Assembly (NCBI GenBank): GCA_950295325.1
Contig: OX485803.1
Location: 53,647,554-53,711,553 of the forward strand
Length of the DNA: 64,000 bases
Reading direction: 5' to 3'
Source of the DNA: Polytrichum commune
Lineage: Eukaryota; Streptophyta; Polytrichopsida; Polytrichales; Polytrichaceae
Shown here: positions 11,552 through 22,668 of the stretch, piece by piece
How the letters are laid out: the number at the start of each line of letters is the position of its first letter
Numbering within the stretch: position 1 is the first letter of the stretch
Notes under the pieces: generated by a model
Seen by the model: the letters and a program-made list of their open reading frames with translations, nothing else
Told to the model about the DNA's origin: nothing
The model's database searches: none
Made by a program: the position numbers and the translations under genes

Positions 11552-12312
11552 ATGATGTGAATTACATTATTTTATCTCATGCTCTTGCTTGTCAAAAACA
11601 CAGAAACCAGTTTTTGAAAGCAGAAAATTTTGGGTTACGTACTATAGAGTAGGTTCTGTAGCTGTTTTATTGAGACGGTACTGGAGGTTTTTCATCACAT
11701 GGAGGCCAGTGAAGAGATGACCTTTTTATTAATAGGTGGGAGAGGATTCTTTAGATCTGCTGATTGATGTACATCAACAAAACAAAGTTGCATAGGCAGC
11801 TCATGTATGAAGTTTATGTATTGTGTCAGGAGGGTGTTACACATCATTTTATGATCAGTTGACTATTCTTTTGAAAAGTGATTAATGGTGTGCAAAATGC
11901 TATCGCCATGGTTATTGATTGGCTTCACCTCTTGTTTAAGACAAAATAAGATGCTTGTCTTTGTCCATAATTCTCTCACAGTGAAGAACAAGTTACCACC
12001 AATACATTTCTTCTTTATATTTGTCAATGGAACTACTACCCAGGGAATCTGAAACAAGACAGTGATAAAAACAACAATCACAGGTGTTGCTCGTATACCG
12101 AGTTGGTGTCAATGGACCAGTACCCCTGCAAAAGCAACAAAGATTGTGATCATGTCTACTTTACTTGGTGGACATTGTGCAACTAATCTATGAAGTATCA
12201 ATCGTGGCCATGATCTAGAGTCAGTATTATTCATTGTGGTGCATTAGTGAGGTATCGTCTGTGTTATTGTTAATGGAATCCTCAGGTGCCTAAGGCTTGT
12301 TAGATAGAAAGA
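11552..12312. other. RH29 3' flank
   Basis: This is the expected 3' UTR of RH29 and the intergenic DNA beyond it. The frames on the minus strand near 11.86-12.08 kb resemble no family. No further gene is supported. Confidence 0.5.
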
Positions 12313-12698
12313 CTACACTAAAATTTGTATTTAGTGTCGTATGGCATTTTATGTCACTGCAGCCACTTTTTTAGTGACACTTTCTATGAATAAGGTTACA
12401 ATTATATATTGTCATCCCAACTTACTTTCAGTGTGTCCAAATGCCAATTAGTGGAACAAAGTTTGGCCTACTTTGCATCCTAACAAATATGTGTTGAAAT
12501 ATTGTCATGGATGATTGAAATGAAAATGAAAAATCACTTAGTAAGTGATAGTAATTGCAACAACGTAAATCTATAATCCAAGGAACCACAAATAATGTTA
12601 GGTTAACATTTAGTGTTGGTGCACTTCACCAGGGTTTACAATTAAGTATTCAGCAAGACAATTAGAATTGGCGACACTAAATACAATATTTAGTGTAG
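12313..12698. mobile_element. CACTAAAT-terminus MITE, copy 1 (386 bp)
   Basis: It begins CTACACTAAAATTTGTATTTAGTGTCG and ends with the near-perfect inverse, CGACACTAAATAC, then AATATTTAGTGTAG. TA dinucleotides flank the CACTAAA termini, as in every copy of this family (14575, 49430, 49878, 50745, about 53305). That suits either a TA target duplication or termini that begin with TA. It is non-coding. Confidence 0.7.
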
Positions 12699-14342
12699 TA
12701 AATTATGAATTTTCTTGCCATACCAGAGTTATTTCTAAAGTCCAAACAACCAATTTGACATTTGTTGGTAGAATATGAGATATACAATACATAGATATAG
12801 CATTGCATAATTCCAAGCATTAAGTGACTAAATACAAAGTGTAGTGTAGCTCACTATGCAATGGAACCTACTAAGAGTATGGGCTAAACGCTAAGGGCCA
12901 ACCACCAAAGTAGATGCGACGACTCGCGTTAAAGCGTGCCTCCACTATGAAGGAATAAGTCTATAACCTAGCATGATTCAAGGAGAATTAGTACATGAAC
13001 ACCCCGATTCCAAGGACATGACACCAACCCCACACAAAGGTTGAGATTGAGAAATAACCAGTTGGAGTTCGAGAGACAATTTTAGAGGAATCTATGGAAT
13101 ATACCCCAATTCAATGAAGAAAAACCCAAAGAGCTCCCCGGACACTGACCCACCATGCTTTGGTCGAAATCTCGTATATTTCAAAAGCTTTGAGCGTCAC
13201 ATGCATCTTATAATACTAACAATCGAATGTAATGGGGGAGTTGTTATTTCATTACACAATAACGAAATTAGTTCACGTGGGTGGCATGGCATTCGATCGA
13301 AGCTTCGTCTTCACTTCAAAGAAGTAGCTAAAGTAGATGTACCTAATTCCAACATGGCAATAATTTGGACACCTATGATTGAGTGATATGTGGTCAGGTG
13401 TGGATCTAAGAATAGACACCCAAAAGATATGTATTCAAAAGAGATTCGAATGTGTGCTTAAAACATGCTAACCATTCTATGTCAATCATCAACATGATTG
13501 GGGGGGGACCTTTATTTCCACTTAATGAGCACGAGAATCATCACTTTGATAATGAATAGGATATTCACATGAGCTCCGAAAATTATGAGGCAACCATAAC
13601 ATTACAAAGCAACTATATGATGGTCTCCCTCCAAAGAAAGAGGCCGTACTTAGAAAACTTTGATAATTTGTAGCTCCTTGTCAAAAAGTTCAGAGTTCAC
13701 AACTGAGTGTTCCCCATAAATGGGGAATCACAAAATCAAAGGAGAATTATGCTCATGTGATTCATGGTCTCACAAAACGCAACCAAGGAGGCATGTAATG
13801 TTATGAATGTCTAGGGGCACTATTTGGATTTGCTAATCATCTCGCACTAACTATATGTTTTGTATCCTCCAAGAAGTGGGTAGGAAGAGAAGAAAAAAAA
13901 CATGCAAATAACGCATGTCTACCTTATCATGTCTGATTTTCTATGTGTTAAATAGATCAAAGTAGGGCAAGTTTACACAACATTATCCAACTAAATATGG
14001 AGGGTGGGTGGGGCCGGGAGTTTGTCAAGTAGCATTTGGGAACTTTATACCATGGTTATTCTCTTACCATTGGATTTAGCCTTAGAAACTTAGGTGAAGC
14101 GTTGTCCGTGAATATTATTAAAATGGAATGGTTGATAGCAACTGATAGCAAATGTTATGCAGGACACTAAAAAACTAGGAGAATAAATTAATGCCACCAT
14201 GTTGGCAGCTTCCTTAAAACACACAATTTATTGAGTCCCCAAGGCTAAAGAACCCAACCACACAGATTGTAGTCTTTTACGGTGGAATCAAAGCCAAAAT
14301 GCAGCATATATACTCTAGAGGTTTACATCATGGGCCAAGTCC
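12699..14342. other. Intergenic, degenerate repeats only
   Basis: This AT-rich stretch contains an inverted copy of the AGGTCCCCC repeat at about 13355-13600. The longest frame (13114-13386) has no recognisable domain and part of it overlaps the repeat, so I do not call it a gene. Confidence 0.5.
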
Positions 14343-14515
14343 ATAACATTATTAAGCAGTGTGCATTCGTTCATGTGAGCCCTGAGAATATAACCATGCG
14401 ATGTCCCAACCTAGCGCAAGGAGACTTAAGTCTTGATCTGCACTAGGTTGAGGCATCCCATGGGTTATATTCACGTGGCCCACATGAACAAATGCACACT
14501 GCTTAATAAAGTTAT
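14343..14515 (+). ncRNA. Long near-perfect hairpin, candidate small-RNA precursor or foldback element
   Basis: An inverted repeat with arms of about 82 nt that would fold, in the transcript of either strand, into a 173-nt stem-loop. Left arm landmarks: ATAACATTATTAAGCAGTGTG, CATTCGTTCATGTG, GAATATAACC and CAACCTAG. The right arm carries the inverse of each with few mismatches (for example CACATGAACAAATG, CACACTGCTTAATAAAGTTAT). The apex is the palindrome ACTTAAGT at 14424-14431. Length and mismatch level suit a plant MIRNA precursor, a young hairpin siRNA locus, or a foldback transposon. I do not recognise a known microRNA in it. Confidence 0.45.
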
Positions 14516-14574
14516 GTCAACCAGAGTGCCATTATGGTCAATGAACAGGGTGAACCAACCACTAGGTACAAATG

Positions 14575-14922
14575 AACTACACTAAATAGGTAGATTAGTG
14601 TTGGAAACACTAATAGTCGACGAAAACGCTAAATGTAAATTGTCTCTATAGTGTTAGAACACTAAATGTCAACTCTAACACTATTTGTACCAAGTAGTAA
14701 CTTTAAATATTTACATGAGCGCATTTAGTGTTAGATGATATTCTGTAAATCTTGGAATGAAGAATTGAAGGAAGAAGAATATGAGAACCTCGTAAAAGGT
14801 ATAATTTGTTCAAACCCTATTCAAACACTAATTGTAATATCAGTTGAAAATTAGTGTTTTAGGTAACTATTGCATCTAACACTAATCTTCATCTAACACT
14901 AATCTACCTATTTAGTGTAGTT
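14575..14922. mobile_element. CACTAAAT-terminus MITE, copy 2, with 28-bp perfect TIRs
   Basis: A 348-bp element whose ends are perfectly inverted over 28 bp, beginning AACTACACTAAATAGGTAG. The motif TTAGTGTT/AACACTAA recurs internally several times. Perfect TIRs suggest it is younger than the other copies. It lies 60 bp from the hairpin at 14343-14515. Confidence 0.8.
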
Positions 14923-16364
14923 AGAGTTCAAGACTTCAGCAAAATTACTGATCAATTTAAAGGAATTTAGGGAATACATCTCAAATCAATGAAGAAAAAC
15001 TGAAAGATGTCAACATGTAACCGGATGGACTTGGAAACACTAGGATCTCAACCAATTATGCCCAAAAATCTCCCAAGACACTGGTGATGATCATAGGAGT
15101 GTATTGAATATGGTTTCATGTGGTTCACAATTGTGAATCAGGAAGATTTTCATGTCACATTTAAGAGCTGAAGCCTAGATGTCAAAGCTCAAAGTATATA
15201 TATATATTTTAATTGATCATATAAGGTGGCTGCTCTTATTGTGGATGTTTTGGCGAGTTTGAGTGTCTAAAGTGATGTAATTTGTATGTTGATTATCTTG
15301 TCGGGTTGACAAATTGGAGTGGACTCGGAAACCTTGTAACTCAAAATATTTGAATCATATCTCAAATTTTTTATGTAATTTCTAAGTGTAAAGTTCCAAT
15401 GATCCATTGTGATCAGACATGGGTAAAACTACTGTAGTGCTACTGGTTATGTCCCATCTTTTGCATGGGATAGAGTGCTTCTTGAATAACCTACTATAAT
15501 CTTGCTTGGCACCTCGTGGTTGTGAGAATGTAGGAGCACAAGTTACATGACTCCCTTGTTTCCCAATGCCTTGTTATACACATTTCATTCGAGTGTAATA
15601 TTGACAAATTCATGAAGCTTTACCTATGTTGCAATCTCCACTCACTGATTGATGTCAAGGTGTGCTACACAGTGGACACGTCGTGTGGGCACACATGTCA
15701 TGATGTGCTTGCACTTGGTTTAAGTTCTAAATGTGGACCATTTAACACATGTTTCGTAACCGACTATTGATTTTAAGTGTCTACAATAGGTCACAAAACG
15801 AAATAGGCGTACATGCCTTAGGCCTTCCCAATTATGTTAAGTATGGAACCTAAAATGGTTAACACATTTTGAACACATCGTCCAATCACATCAGAATGTA
15901 TGTGTGTTTTAGTGTTTGCTCTTAACCATGAGCCATCCCATATTGTGACTCAAATATAGTTGTTCAATAAGAGAGTGACCAAATCAAGCCCCACATAAGG
16001 GAGAAACACCTACATTGGACACTTTGAGCACTTGAGACCCTTATCAAGTATTAAATATTTCATCAAAAATTAAAGAGATTTGCAAATTTGTAATGAGGCT
16101 AGTGCACTTGAATTCGTCAAATTTTGACATCCTAGGTTTTAGATATGATTAATGAAATTCAAGATTCCTTTGTAAAGCAAAGTGGTTACATAGGCCCCCT
16201 CAAAGTGGACAATGTCAATCATAGATGTTTTGTCTCTTTCAAACAATGTGGTGCAATTCTAGTTCTAAGAATAATATAATTAGTGTTCATGTTGAAGTAT
16301 GTGGTTTGACTATGGGACACAATATAGTGTCGGAATTGGAGTCAGTGGAGGATTTGGGCACTTC
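14923..16364. other. Intergenic, no gene seen
   Basis: AT-rich sequence with one forward copy of the dispersed AGGTCCCCC-type repeat near 15795-15970 (TTCCCAATTATGTTAAGTAT, AATGGTTAACACA, then the GTGTTTTAGTGT block). No coding signal is seen. Confidence 0.5.
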
Positions 16365-17000
16365 TACCACCCCAACCTCAACCCAAACCCAATATCTCAA
16401 TACCATATGTTAATATAGGTTAAGGTCAAAGACATTCCCACCTGACCTCAATAGCCCAATACGTCGATATGGATGACATCCAAAAATAGGGTTGGAAACA
16501 TTCCCACCCCAACCTCAACTCAACCTTAAAACTTAATGAGATTGAGACCCGCTTGAATTAAAAGCTTTTTATCGATGTCATAGGGGCTATTCAAGCCGAC
16601 CTCAATCCCTTTGAAGTTTTGAGGTCATCTCAAGGTTGGGGTGGGCCATGGGAATGTCTCTGACCCCAATGTTGGATGTCATCCATATTGAGATATTGGA
16701 CTATTGAGGTTGGGATGGAAACGTCTCTAACCCTAATATCAGATGTCATCCATATGAGATATTGGGCTATTAACTTAAGGATTGAAGTCGGGGTGGGGGT
16801 GTCTATAACCTCAACCTATATTATATTCCAATATTAAGACATTGAAATGAGGTTGAAGTTGGGGTGAGAATGTCTCTAACCTGAATATTATATGTCCTTG
16901 ATCCATATTGAGATATTGAACTATTGAGGTCAAGGTGAGAATGTCTTTGTCCTCAACATATATTACCATCCGATATTGGCATTGGGTTGAGGTGGGGATG
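16365..17000. repeat. Degenerate repeat cluster in both orientations
   Basis: Short units built from GATATTGGGCTATTGAGGT, TGGGGTGGGAATGTCTCTAACC and GATGTCATCCATAT recur three to four times in forward orientation from about 16620 to 17000. They recur inverted (CCCACC.CAACCTCAA, GACATTCCCACC, GATGACATCC) at about 16365-16560. The two halves form a large imperfect palindrome around the ATCGATGTCATAGGGGC region. It is probably a decayed satellite or foldback element. Confidence 0.6.
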
Positions 17001-17489
17001 GCCTTGCTCTACTTGGAATACAGCATGGGCCAAGTGGCCATGGCTTGTGTCCATCCAGAGCTCTAGGGATAGATGCAACCCAATGACGTTCATCCACATT
17101 TGTACTGGATGGATGAACTAGGTCATCCAGGATCGTCCCTTCCAGGACGTGGCTGGTGGGGAAGGTGGAGGGAAGGTGGAGATTCCGCAATGCACTGTCG
17201 CCGGAAGCGGTGCTCACGCCAGCAAGCTGGGAGCCAGGGCCCTGGAGGCGTCACGCTGTTCTAGTGAAAACTTTTCTGAGTCTGTGCAAGGAAACTGGGC
17301 TGACCCGGTCGCCTCAAACGTTACTGGTAAGAGGTAGGCCCTGCGTTCGCCTGTAGGTGTGGTAGTTACGCATATCTACGGCTGCAACGCGGAGATTACG
17401 TTGTGGCCGTCAAAACAGTGTTGTCAGTTCAGTAGTTACTTTCTGTCAACGCTCTGAGGTGATACCGTCTTCTAATTCTGATCACTTAA

Positions 17490-18120
17490 GCTTAAGTTAC
17501 TTAGAGGTCAGGAAGATCGATTGGAGAAGCTTCGCAGAAGCTTTAACTTACACGTGTCTTTAATAGCGCATTTCGAGTCACTCGCATCCAAATCTACAGG
17601 TTCTTTCGTGTTGTGCGATTTTGCTATGTATCGGCAAAAGGAAGAGGAGAATTGACTTGCGAGTCGATTCGAGTAGGGGTGGATTACTATTGTGTTAGTG
17701 CTCTGTGAAAGCTAGCTCGGTGATTAGGTTAAAAGTGAAGGAAGATTGAACCGAGTCGTTCACAGAAGGTCTAAGTACACGTGTCTTTTGGATCACTTTT
17801 CGAGTCACTCCATCCATTTCTACAGGTTCCGATTCGTGTTGTGCGACTATCGACAGATGGATGAAAAGAGTTGCGATTCGATTAGGGGTGGTAATCAGTG
17901 TGTTAGTAGTACGAGTACCCTATAAAAGCTCGGGGATTAAGTTCAGAGTTCAGAAAGATTGGACCTCGTTCACAAAAGCTATACACATGTCTTTGATTTG
18001 GAGTACATTTGGACTCGCTCCATCCATTTCTACAGGTTCTTTTGCCTTGTGCGATTTATGTGTGTATCGGTACATGGAACTGAAGAGTTGCGATTCGGTA
18101 AGGAGTGGATATTCACTTCA
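17490..18120 (+). repeat. Triplicated leader array A upstream of FRA8
   Basis: Three direct units of about 210-226 bp, marked by TCTACAGGTTC at 17593, 17819 and 18029, each followed by TGTGCGA. Each unit also has GAAGATTG/AAAGATTGGACC, the sequence ACACGTGTCTTT (CACGTG at 17551 and 17778, mutated to CACATG at 17984), and a GCGATTCG..TAGGGGTGG block. CACGTG is the G-box core bound by plant bZIP and bHLH factors. A TATA-like CTATAAAAG lies at about 17920. The array lies 1.7 kb upstream of the FRA8 ATG and may be promoter or spliced 5' leader. Confidence 0.7.
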
Positions 18121-19001
18121 TAAGCCAGATTGTTACTGAACCGTTGATGCCAGCTGGCAAGGAAGATATGGCGTGGTTCCTACTCTGGCATCGACGTTTA
18201 GTTGTCCACTTCTTTTAAACCAGCCACTCACACACGCGCCAGCTTGATGCTGTTAGTTTGTAATGTTCGATTCTTCTGGATGCGTTATGTTACTTTCCTT
18301 GCTGTTGTGTGGGCTGCGGCATCTCTGTCGCACCTCCTCCCCCCTGTAGCCTTCAGGTTGCCAGCCACTTTTGTGGAACCTTCTTGGTTGCTTTTCATTC
18401 CAGGACGCTACTCTTTAATGGACGCCCGACCTGTCAGGAACAAGGATTTGCACTGCAAACCGCTCCCGCGTACAGTTGAGCTTAATTACTGTGCAATTTC
18501 CTGGCTCATTTTACCTACTAAAGGCCTGGATCAGGTGACTGCATCGATCGTGGTCTGTCTAACAGCTTGTATAAACAACTAAATTTTACGTCACCTACAG
18601 GTCAAAGCACTTCGTAAACTACGGTTCTTCATTGACTGTAACCCTTTGGAGCCTCATTTTCTTTCGACCTGAGTCGTGTTTGCACAAACACTAGGAAGTA
18701 CTTAACTTACACACTGATTGCGGAAACATGTTACTTGGAAGGTCCACAAACATTCTCTAAGATGTCAGGATACCCGTCTCAACCTTGAAAGGACAATAAA
18801 GAATTGGCTCAAGTACCGAGACAGTTCAAGCAGAGTATGACCTATTCAATCTTTCTTCGACACACCTGGCAATTGCACAACTCGCTCAACTTTCGACGGA
18901 ACTACAACGTGGCAGAGAGTCCCCCTTGTCCTCAGGTTGGATGCTGCTCATTCGAAGCCATTTTCAAGGCAGAGAAAAGAGGACTGACTTAGTACCTAAG
19001 A
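18121..19001 (+). other. FRA8 upstream sequence between the two arrays
   Basis: Higher-GC sequence than the flanking AT-rich DNA, plausibly 5' leader or promoter of FRA8. A hydrophobic frame at 18248-18582 opens at an ATG but resembles no family. No gene is called. Confidence 0.4.
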
Positions 19002-19750
19002 GATTGTTGAGAGAAGCTTTCGAACAGCCAGACTTGATTTCTTCCATCACAGCAGCAGGCAACGAAAGAGGTGACTCCTGCAGCTTGTGACATAGAGTGC
19101 TCAAGTCAATTAAAAGAGTGCAAGTGGAGGTTGGCGATGTTGCGGAAATTGGTTATTCTTGCAACGATAGCGCATCGAAACAATTCGAGTGACTTATTTT
19201 CTTTCTATCGTGGCCGCAAGAATTTAATTTCGGTATATTGAAGGGCCGCAATAGAGGACTGTTGAGAGGAGCTTTTGAACAGCCAGACTTCAATTCTTCC
19301 ATTACAGCAGGCAACGAAAGAGGAAACTCCTCTTGTGAAATAGAGTGCTTGACTGGAAGCAGAAGAGTGCAATCGGAGGTTTGCGATGTTGCGGAGATTG
19401 TTCATTTCTGCAGTGATAGTGCATCGAAACAATTAGAGCGAATTATTTTTCTTTTCTATCGTGGTCACACGAATTCAAATTGGATATTCTAGAGGCCTGC
19501 AATACAGAAGTGAGTAGTTAGGAGATTTTTGAGAGGAGCTTTTGAACAGCCAGATTTGATTCCTTCCATTACAGCAGGCAACGAAAGAGGAAACTCCGCT
19601 CGTGACATAGAATGCTTAATTGTAATTTAAAAAGTGCTGTCGGAAGTTCGCGATGTTGCGGAGATTGTTCATTTTTGCATCGATAGTGCATCGACACAAT
19701 TAGAGCGACTTGTCTTCTTAAGATTCTATCGTGTTCACACGAATTAAAGG
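19002..19750 (+). repeat. Triplicated leader array B immediately upstream of FRA8
   Basis: Three direct units of about 255 and 267 bp spacing. Each begins with GAGAG.AGCTTT.GAACAGCCAGA, continues with TTCCAT.ACAGCAGGCAACGAAAGAGG, GATGTTGCGGA.ATTG and ATCGAAACAATT.GAG, and ends with a TTCTATCGTG..CAC/CGAATT block. Units 2 and 3 are more alike than either is to unit 1. The array stops about 105 bp before the FRA8 ATG, so it is likely transcribed leader or core promoter. Confidence 0.8.
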
Positions 19751-19854
19751 TGCAACGAAAAACTGATTCATTTCTCACTGCTTCCTACAGAGGAACGTGT
19801 CATATTCCTTTGAGAAGCGACACTTTAGAAGATAGGAAATTCTTCGCGGCTGTG

Positions 19855-22668
19855 ATGCATCGGGTTTCGGGAGTATGGAAGGGCACGGCGCAATATAGAT
19901 TTCCACACTACGATTCGACTGCGTCATTTTCGAAGCACAACAGACGTGAAGCAGCTGCATCGCAATATTGGGAGAAGTCACGCCGGGTGTGGATTTCTAT
20001 CGCTGTTTTTCTTTTCGTCTTCGCACTCTGCCTCTATTTGATCCCTGCTTCCTTAGACGACCCCCTAGTGGAGAATCGAGAAGTTGGACGCACGTTACAG
20101 AGCCAGAGCCACAGTCTACCTACGCAACTGAAGGTGTCGGAAGAGGCAACGGAGGATTTGCCAAACAAGAACCAACACCCCTTGAAACTCAGACCCGATC
20201 ACTTCACCTTATTCAACCACTCAAGTACGTTCAGTAACTTTTTCCTCTGTCTAAGTGGTTGAAACGTGTTGATTGCACTGCAACTATGTGCAATATTATC
20301 ATGGCCACGAAGTTCAGGGTGCACCGTATTCCTCTGTTCGTAAAGTCCTGGAGTCCTAACCCTTTTTTTCAGATTATGAGGGATTACGCTGGCCTTCTCT
20401 TGGCCATTATCTAATTTTCCTCTCTATACGTTAGAAGATTGGTCGGCTTAATTCTCTTGAACAGATTTCTATCAACTAAGCAGGGAAATTGACACATATT
20501 GCTATGAAGATGAACTTGTCGACACGGACTCGAATTCCTACCTAAATCCTCCTCAGTTTTTGCGACAAAATTTAGACCAGTCCCGCTAGAGTCCGCATCA
20601 TTCAATTCCTGTGACCGAGAAGTATTAAGCAGAGGCGAGCAGGAACATATAGTATCTGACAATAAACTCGGTGACATTGTTCTGAATGGGGATGCACAAA
20701 GCAGATTCACTGGTGCAACACCCGTTTAGAATAAGAGCACCACACCTGCTAATAAGCCATTGTTAAATGCACAAACTATTCAAGCCTTGTTTTCTTTGCA
20801 ACATCATAGGCTGTTAAACGATTGAACCGGAAGGATTGGATTCGAAATCTTAAAATGCAAGATCAGCGAAACGCATATCCAATCGAACCTTTTAGAGGTT
20901 GAGGAAATTTGAAAGCACTAGTAAGAGTGGAGACGCCGTAAGCTACCACTTCGATTTTTGAAATTTGCGTCTGGATGTGAGAGAGTTGTTTTGTGTATGT
21001 AAAGTGTTTTGTGTGTGTCCATTTCATTGTCAGTTCGATTTCATAGAGGTATGCTGACTGAATCGTTTGGTTGAAATTCAGGTTCCATTTTTAATCCTTT
21101 GAACTTGACGTTTCCAATACGCATCTATGTCTACGACCTACCATCGAAGTTCAATGATGATTGGCTTAGCGACGAGCGCTGCTCCAACCACTTATTTGCG
21201 TCCGAGGTTGCCATTCATAAAAATCTGCTGGCCAGTCCCATTAGAACTATTGACCCTTACAAAGCCGATTTCTTCTTTGTACCTGTGTATGTATCTTGTA
21301 AGTTCAGTCCCAAGACAGGGTTCCCGTGGTTGGGACATGCGCCGAGGACTCTGCAAGCAGCCGTGAATTTTGTGTCAACGAGAATGGAGTTCTGGAATCG
21401 AAGTGAAGGGAGGGATCACGTTTTTGTTGCGGCACATGACTACGGTGCTTGCTTCCATTCATTGGTACGTCTATTTTTTTCACTTGGTCCCTTCAAGGTC
21501 GATATTGGAAATAGTGTCAAAATGCATGAACGTCTTACTTATAGGAAAACACCCCAAATTGAAGATGAGCCGAAGACTGAAAAGTATAATAGTAGTAGGT
21601 TTTCATTGCAATGAGGGTCATCTTTAAAGTAGCTTCATTCCTGAGTGCGTAAGCTTAAAGCATACAAGCTCATGTCTCACGGACAACATTGTACGCAGGA
21701 AGATGAAGCGATCGCACAAGGAATCCCAAAGTTCATGCAAAACTCTGTAATTCTTCAGACATTCGGAGTGCTTGGTCACCATCCTTGTCAAGAAGTAGAG
21801 CACATCCAAATCCCTCCCTACATTCCACCCTCTGATGCCGCAATTTATGTAACGGAGCCTCTGGAGCAACAGAAGAGAGACATTTTTGCATTTTTCAGAG
21901 GGAAGATGGAGATCAGCCCAAAAAACGTGAGCGGCCATGTTTACAGCAGGTGCATAGAGCTGCTACTGTCCCCCCATCTTTTAAATATATAAGATCTTTA
22001 TGTGATTTTTGTAACGTTCCCTCCAAAAGGAATGTCATTTCTGTGATATCGTTCCACTAGAGAAGGATAAAACGTGCAGATTGTTTTACTTCTGTGTTCA
22101 CATAGTGGGAAGCATGATTGGACTTTAATCGCATGTAGGAAAAAGCCTGTGAGTAAACATGATTTACAATTGTGCACTTTGGAAGCAGATGTGCTAATTT
22201 AGGTTGATTCGTTGCAGGGGCATAAGAACAGCCTTATGGAAAAGATTCTCGCACAACAAGCGTTTTTACTTGAAACGGCACCGGGTTGCAGATTATCAAT
22301 ATGAGCTTCTTCGGTCCGTATTTTGTTTGTGTCCCTTGGGTTGGGCACCATGGAGCCCACGGATAGTGGAGGCTGTTGTCTATGGTTGTGTTCCTGTTAT
22401 TATAGCAGATAATATCTCATTACCATACTCGCATGTTATTCCGTGGAGTGATATTTCATTGACTGTGCGTGAGAACGACTTACCCAAATTGGACAAAATT
22501 CTTCAACAAGTGGCAACCACAAACCTAACCTTGATACAAAGGAATCTCTGGAAGGAAGCGAATCGACGTGCAGTGCTTTTCTCCAACCCCATTTTTAAAG
22601 GGGATGCAACATGGCATGTTCTGGATCGCTTGTCGACAAAGCTTGACCGAGTTCATGTGAAGCATTGA
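19855..22668 (+). CDS. FRA8: GT47 exostosin-family xylan glycosyltransferase, FRA8/IRX7 clade
   Basis: This is a Golgi type II membrane glycosyltransferase of the FRA8/IRX7/F8H clade. In Arabidopsis that clade is needed to make the reducing-end tetrasaccharide of glucuronoxylan in secondary walls. Exons 19855-20224, 21082-21464, 21699-21949 and 22218-22668 join in frame (GT-AG) to 484 aa, slightly longer than Arabidopsis FRA8. A short basic cytosolic tail precedes one membrane anchor (about 45-63, VWISIAVFLFVFALCLYLI). A variable stem follows, and the exostosin domain starts at about 136 (IRIYVYDLPSKF). Clade landmarks are NHLFASEVAIHK, ADFFFVPVYVSC, ILQTFGV, FFRGKMEI and FCLCPLGWAPWSPR (370-383) followed by GCVPVIIAD. 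The start is the first ATG in the frame; upstream in-frame codons contain no other ATG. Two triplicated arrays lie upstream. The FRA8 rather than IRX10 assignment rests on my recollection of the clade sequences. Confidence 0.88.

Noticed and set aside
18248-18582. Hydrophobic open frame upstream of FRA8
   Set aside because: No family resemblance, no splice support and it lies between two repeat arrays; probably leader or promoter DNA.
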